A stretch of DNA of 64,000 nt, taken from the NCBI RefSeq assembly GCF_009735645.1, contig NZ_CP032550.1, positions 2,480,001 through 2,544,000 of the forward strand, in the 5' to 3' direction. This document shows, piece after piece, positions 62,344-64,000 of this stretch. Both the position numbers and the translations under genes were made by a program. The stretch's first letter is position 1, and each line of letters opens with the position of its first letter. The DNA comes from Microbacterium oryzae. GTDB lineage: Bacteria > Actinomycetota > Actinomycetes > Actinomycetales > Microbacteriaceae. Under the pieces are notes generated by a model. The model ran no database searches, had not been told where the DNA came from, and worked only from the letters and a program-made list of their open reading frames with translations.

Positions 62344-62419
62344 GTCCTCATCGTGCCATCCGCCCCCGACGTCGCGCGCGGCCATCCGCGATGTCGGCGC
62401 CCCGTGCCATCCTGGTCGC

Positions 62420-63088
62420 GTGACGACGCAGGAGCCGGGCACTGCCGGCGGGACGGACGAGCGGCCCGCCATCTTCTTCCGCGATGCCGCGGAGTTCCGC
62501 GCGTGGCTCGAGCGGAACCACGACACCGCGACGGAGCTGTGGATGGGGCTGCGTCTCGCTCACGTGCCCGACCGGGGTTTGACGTGGGGCGACGCGGTGC
62601 TGGAGGCGCTGTGCTTCGGATGGATCGACTCGGTCTCCCAGCGGATCGACGACGACTCCCGACGTCAGCGGTGGACGCCGCGCAAGCGGGGGAGCACCTG
62701 GTCGAAGGTCAACATCGCGCACGTGGAGAGACTGCTGGCGGAGGGGCGGATGCATCCGGCTGGCGTGGCGGCGTTCGAGCGCCGACGCGAGGACCGCTCG
62801 GGGACGTACTCGCACGAGAACCCGGAGTCCGAGCTGACCCCGCCGCTGCAGGCGCTCATCGACGCGTCGCCCGGCGCGACCGGGTTCCTGGCCGAAGCCG
62901 CGCCGGGGTACTGCAAGGCGGTGCGGCACTGGATCATGTCGGCGAAGCAGGAAGCGACCCGCGAGCGGCGTACGCGCCAGCTCGTGGAGGACTCCGAGGC
63001 GGGCCGGCTCGTACCGCCGCAGCGTCCCGGGACCACTCCGGCCTGGCTGGCTCGCGCGGCTGCGGCAGCGGCAGAGGCGCCCCGGTGA
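62420..63088 (+). CDS. YdeI/OmpD-associated family protein
   Basis: 222 residues. FFRDAAEFRAWLERNHDTATELWMGL, LEALCFGWIDSVSQRID and RWTPRKRGSTWSKVNIAHVERL define the family, known for bacteriocin tolerance in a few members. The GTG at 62420 lies six bases after CATCCT and may be leaderless. Its stop overlaps the start of the following lipoprotein gene. Confidence 0.9.
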   Translation: MTTQEPGTAGGTDERPAIFFRDAAEFRAWLERNHDTATELWMGLRLAHVPDRGLTWGDAVLEALCFGWIDSVSQRIDDDSRRQRWTPRKRGSTWSKVNIAHVERLLAEGRMHPAGVAAFERRREDRSGTYSHENPESELTPPLQALIDASPGATGFLAEAAPGYCKAVRHWIMSAKQEATRERRTRQLVEDSEAGRLVPPQRPGTTPAWLARAAAAAAEAPR

Positions 63089-63906
63089 GGTCGCAGGCGG
63101 CGGCGGCGCGCCGCGCGCTCGCGCTCGCCGCGGGAATCGGCCTTCTGTCCGGGTGCGCACCGAAGGAGCCTGCCGAGCCGCTCGTGACGGTCGACGATCT
63201 CTGCGCATCGGAGATCGTCGTCGCCTGTGCGCCGGGCAGCGTCACCGTGACTGTCGACGCTTCGGAGGAGGCGTCGAGGGCGCTTGCGCACGAGTTGCGG
63301 GAGGCCGCGGAGCGCGAGGAGATGCGCCTCGTGCTCACGCGTGCGGACGACCTTCCCGGCGGCTCGCGTGGGCCCTGGTCGGTGCAGGTGTTCCCCTCAG
63401 GCGAGGAGGAGCTCGACGCCGCCCTCGAGGGTCTGCAGCTGGCCGCGGCGCTGCCGGACGTCCGCTCCTTCAGTGTGATCGACGGATGGCGGTATGTGGC
63501 CATCGCGGACATCGACCGGTTCGTCGAGGTGTTCGACGAGCTCTCCGCCCGGTCGGCGTTCGCTGCGGGTGCCACCTACCGTCTCGACGCGGGCGAGGAC
63601 CGGCTGCGCATCGTGCATGTCCCCTCCCGCACGACGGATGAGGCCGTGCACGGCGTCGTCGAGATCTCTCGCCGGCTTCCGTCCGCCGAGGTTCTGCTCG
63701 AAGCGCCCACCGCCGGGCCGCAGTGGCCGACCCTGTACGTCTCGCGCCTGAGCGCGGAGGAGGTGGGCCCCCTCGCCGCCGAGCTTCGCGGCCCTGACTG
63801 GGCCGACGCCGACGTGGACGGGCTCCCCGTGGAGTTCGTTCTCGGCACAGTCGGCGCGGAGGGCGCGACCTACACCACGGGAACGCTCGGCGACATCCCC
63901 GGCTGA
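63085..63906 (+). CDS. Hypothetical lipoprotein
   Basis: 273 residues. A lipoprotein signal ends in LLSGC (Cys at about 24). The mature part appears as two similar alpha/beta halves (EASRALAHELREAAEREEMRL in the first, RFVEVFDELSARSAFAAG in the second) of unknown family. Translationally coupled to the YdeI gene (GTGA overlap). The last 94 bases of the window after it hold no gene that I can support. Confidence 0.75.
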   Translation: MRSQAAAARRALALAAGIGLLSGCAPKEPAEPLVTVDDLCASEIVVACAPGSVTVTVDASEEASRALAHELREAAEREEMRLVLTRADDLPGGSRGPWSVQVFPSGEEELDAALEGLQLAAALPDVRSFSVIDGWRYVAIADIDRFVEVFDELSARSAFAAGATYRLDAGEDRLRIVHVPSRTTDEAVHGVVEISRRLPSAEVLLEAPTAGPQWPTLYVSRLSAEEVGPLAAELRGPDWADADVDGLPVEFVLGTVGAEGATYTTGTLGDIPG

Positions 63907-64000
63907 TCCCCGCCATCCCGCGTCGCCCCCTTGAGCGGGGTCGCCTCGGGAGCCGGACGCATCCACCGGAGGACGGCGGTATCCGCGGTGCAGGCGCGCG

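Noticed and set aside
63920..63950. GC-rich inverted sequence after the last gene considered as a terminator
   Set aside because: Pairing is interrupted by mismatches in the stem; too weak to call.
1..64000. tRNA, rRNA, riboswitch and integrase/transposase genes
   Set aside because: I looked for conserved tRNA arm patterns, rRNA blocks and recombinase motifs and saw none; a covariance-model scan would be needed to exclude small RNAs.

Overview
The window is high-GC DNA (roughly 70%) with strongly C/G-ending codons, densely packed genes and short intergenic gaps. Gene content points to a high-GC Gram-positive of the family Microbacteriaceae, most likely Microbacterium: SigK/RskA beside a fasciclin lipoprotein, a one-piece DipZ, a fused CydDC transporter, a DUF222/HNH protein, and many promoters that look leaderless. 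This is a chromosomal segment. I saw no rRNA, tRNA, CRISPR array, phage module or transposase. No stretch longer than 300 bases lacks a gene.

Layout. 0-6.5 kb: end of an unknown gene, a DUF302-like protein, a fasciclin lipoprotein divergent from sigK-rskA, dipZ, a mannose-6-phosphate isomerase-like gene and a TetR regulator. 6.5-17.2 kb: miscellaneous genes (two DUF952 paralogues flanking a DUF222/HNH protein, small proteins, SixA phosphatase, Dps, aldo/keto reductase, NYN protein, EamA exporter, topoisomerase IB, DUF1697, PHP protein). 17.2-20.1 kb: a two-component system and a GlxA-type regulator. 20.1-27.5 kb: the cytochrome bd locus (cydA, cydB, fused cydDC) divergent from a BlaI-type repressor and an M56 membrane peptidase. 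The shared promoter region carries three tandem operator-like sites.

27.5-50.1 kb is a large carbohydrate-catabolism island: LacI with a GH3 glucosidase; a ROK regulator; a CUT2-type sugar ABC transporter whose binding protein is divergent; three Gfo/Idh/MocA oxidoreductases interleaved with three TIM-barrel isomerase/lyase-like proteins; GH43 and GH78 enzymes; and a TetR regulator divergent from an MFS glycoside symporter and a GH1 enzyme. Together this suggests uptake and trimming of plant-type glycosides. The paired oxidoreductases and TIM barrels would process the sugars by an oxidative (inositol-like or 3-keto-glycoside-like) route.

50.1-64 kb: a secreted amine-oxidase-like flavoprotein whose two halves are in swapped order, a membrane protein, a thiolase, a short MetE-like protein, a CoA-transferase/thiolase/IclR cassette (beta-ketoadipate type) with a clear promoter and operator, a DHA2-type MFS exporter, then housekeeping-like genes (HIT-like, GrpB, LLM oxidoreductase, YdeI family, lipoprotein).

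The most unusual observations are the permuted flavoprotein, the triple operator linking a BlaI-type repressor to cytochrome bd oxidase, the divergent SigK-type promoters, the codon-usage mosaic in one TIM-barrel gene, and the excess of the octamer GGATGGCC, which also forms paired inverted copies in terminators.
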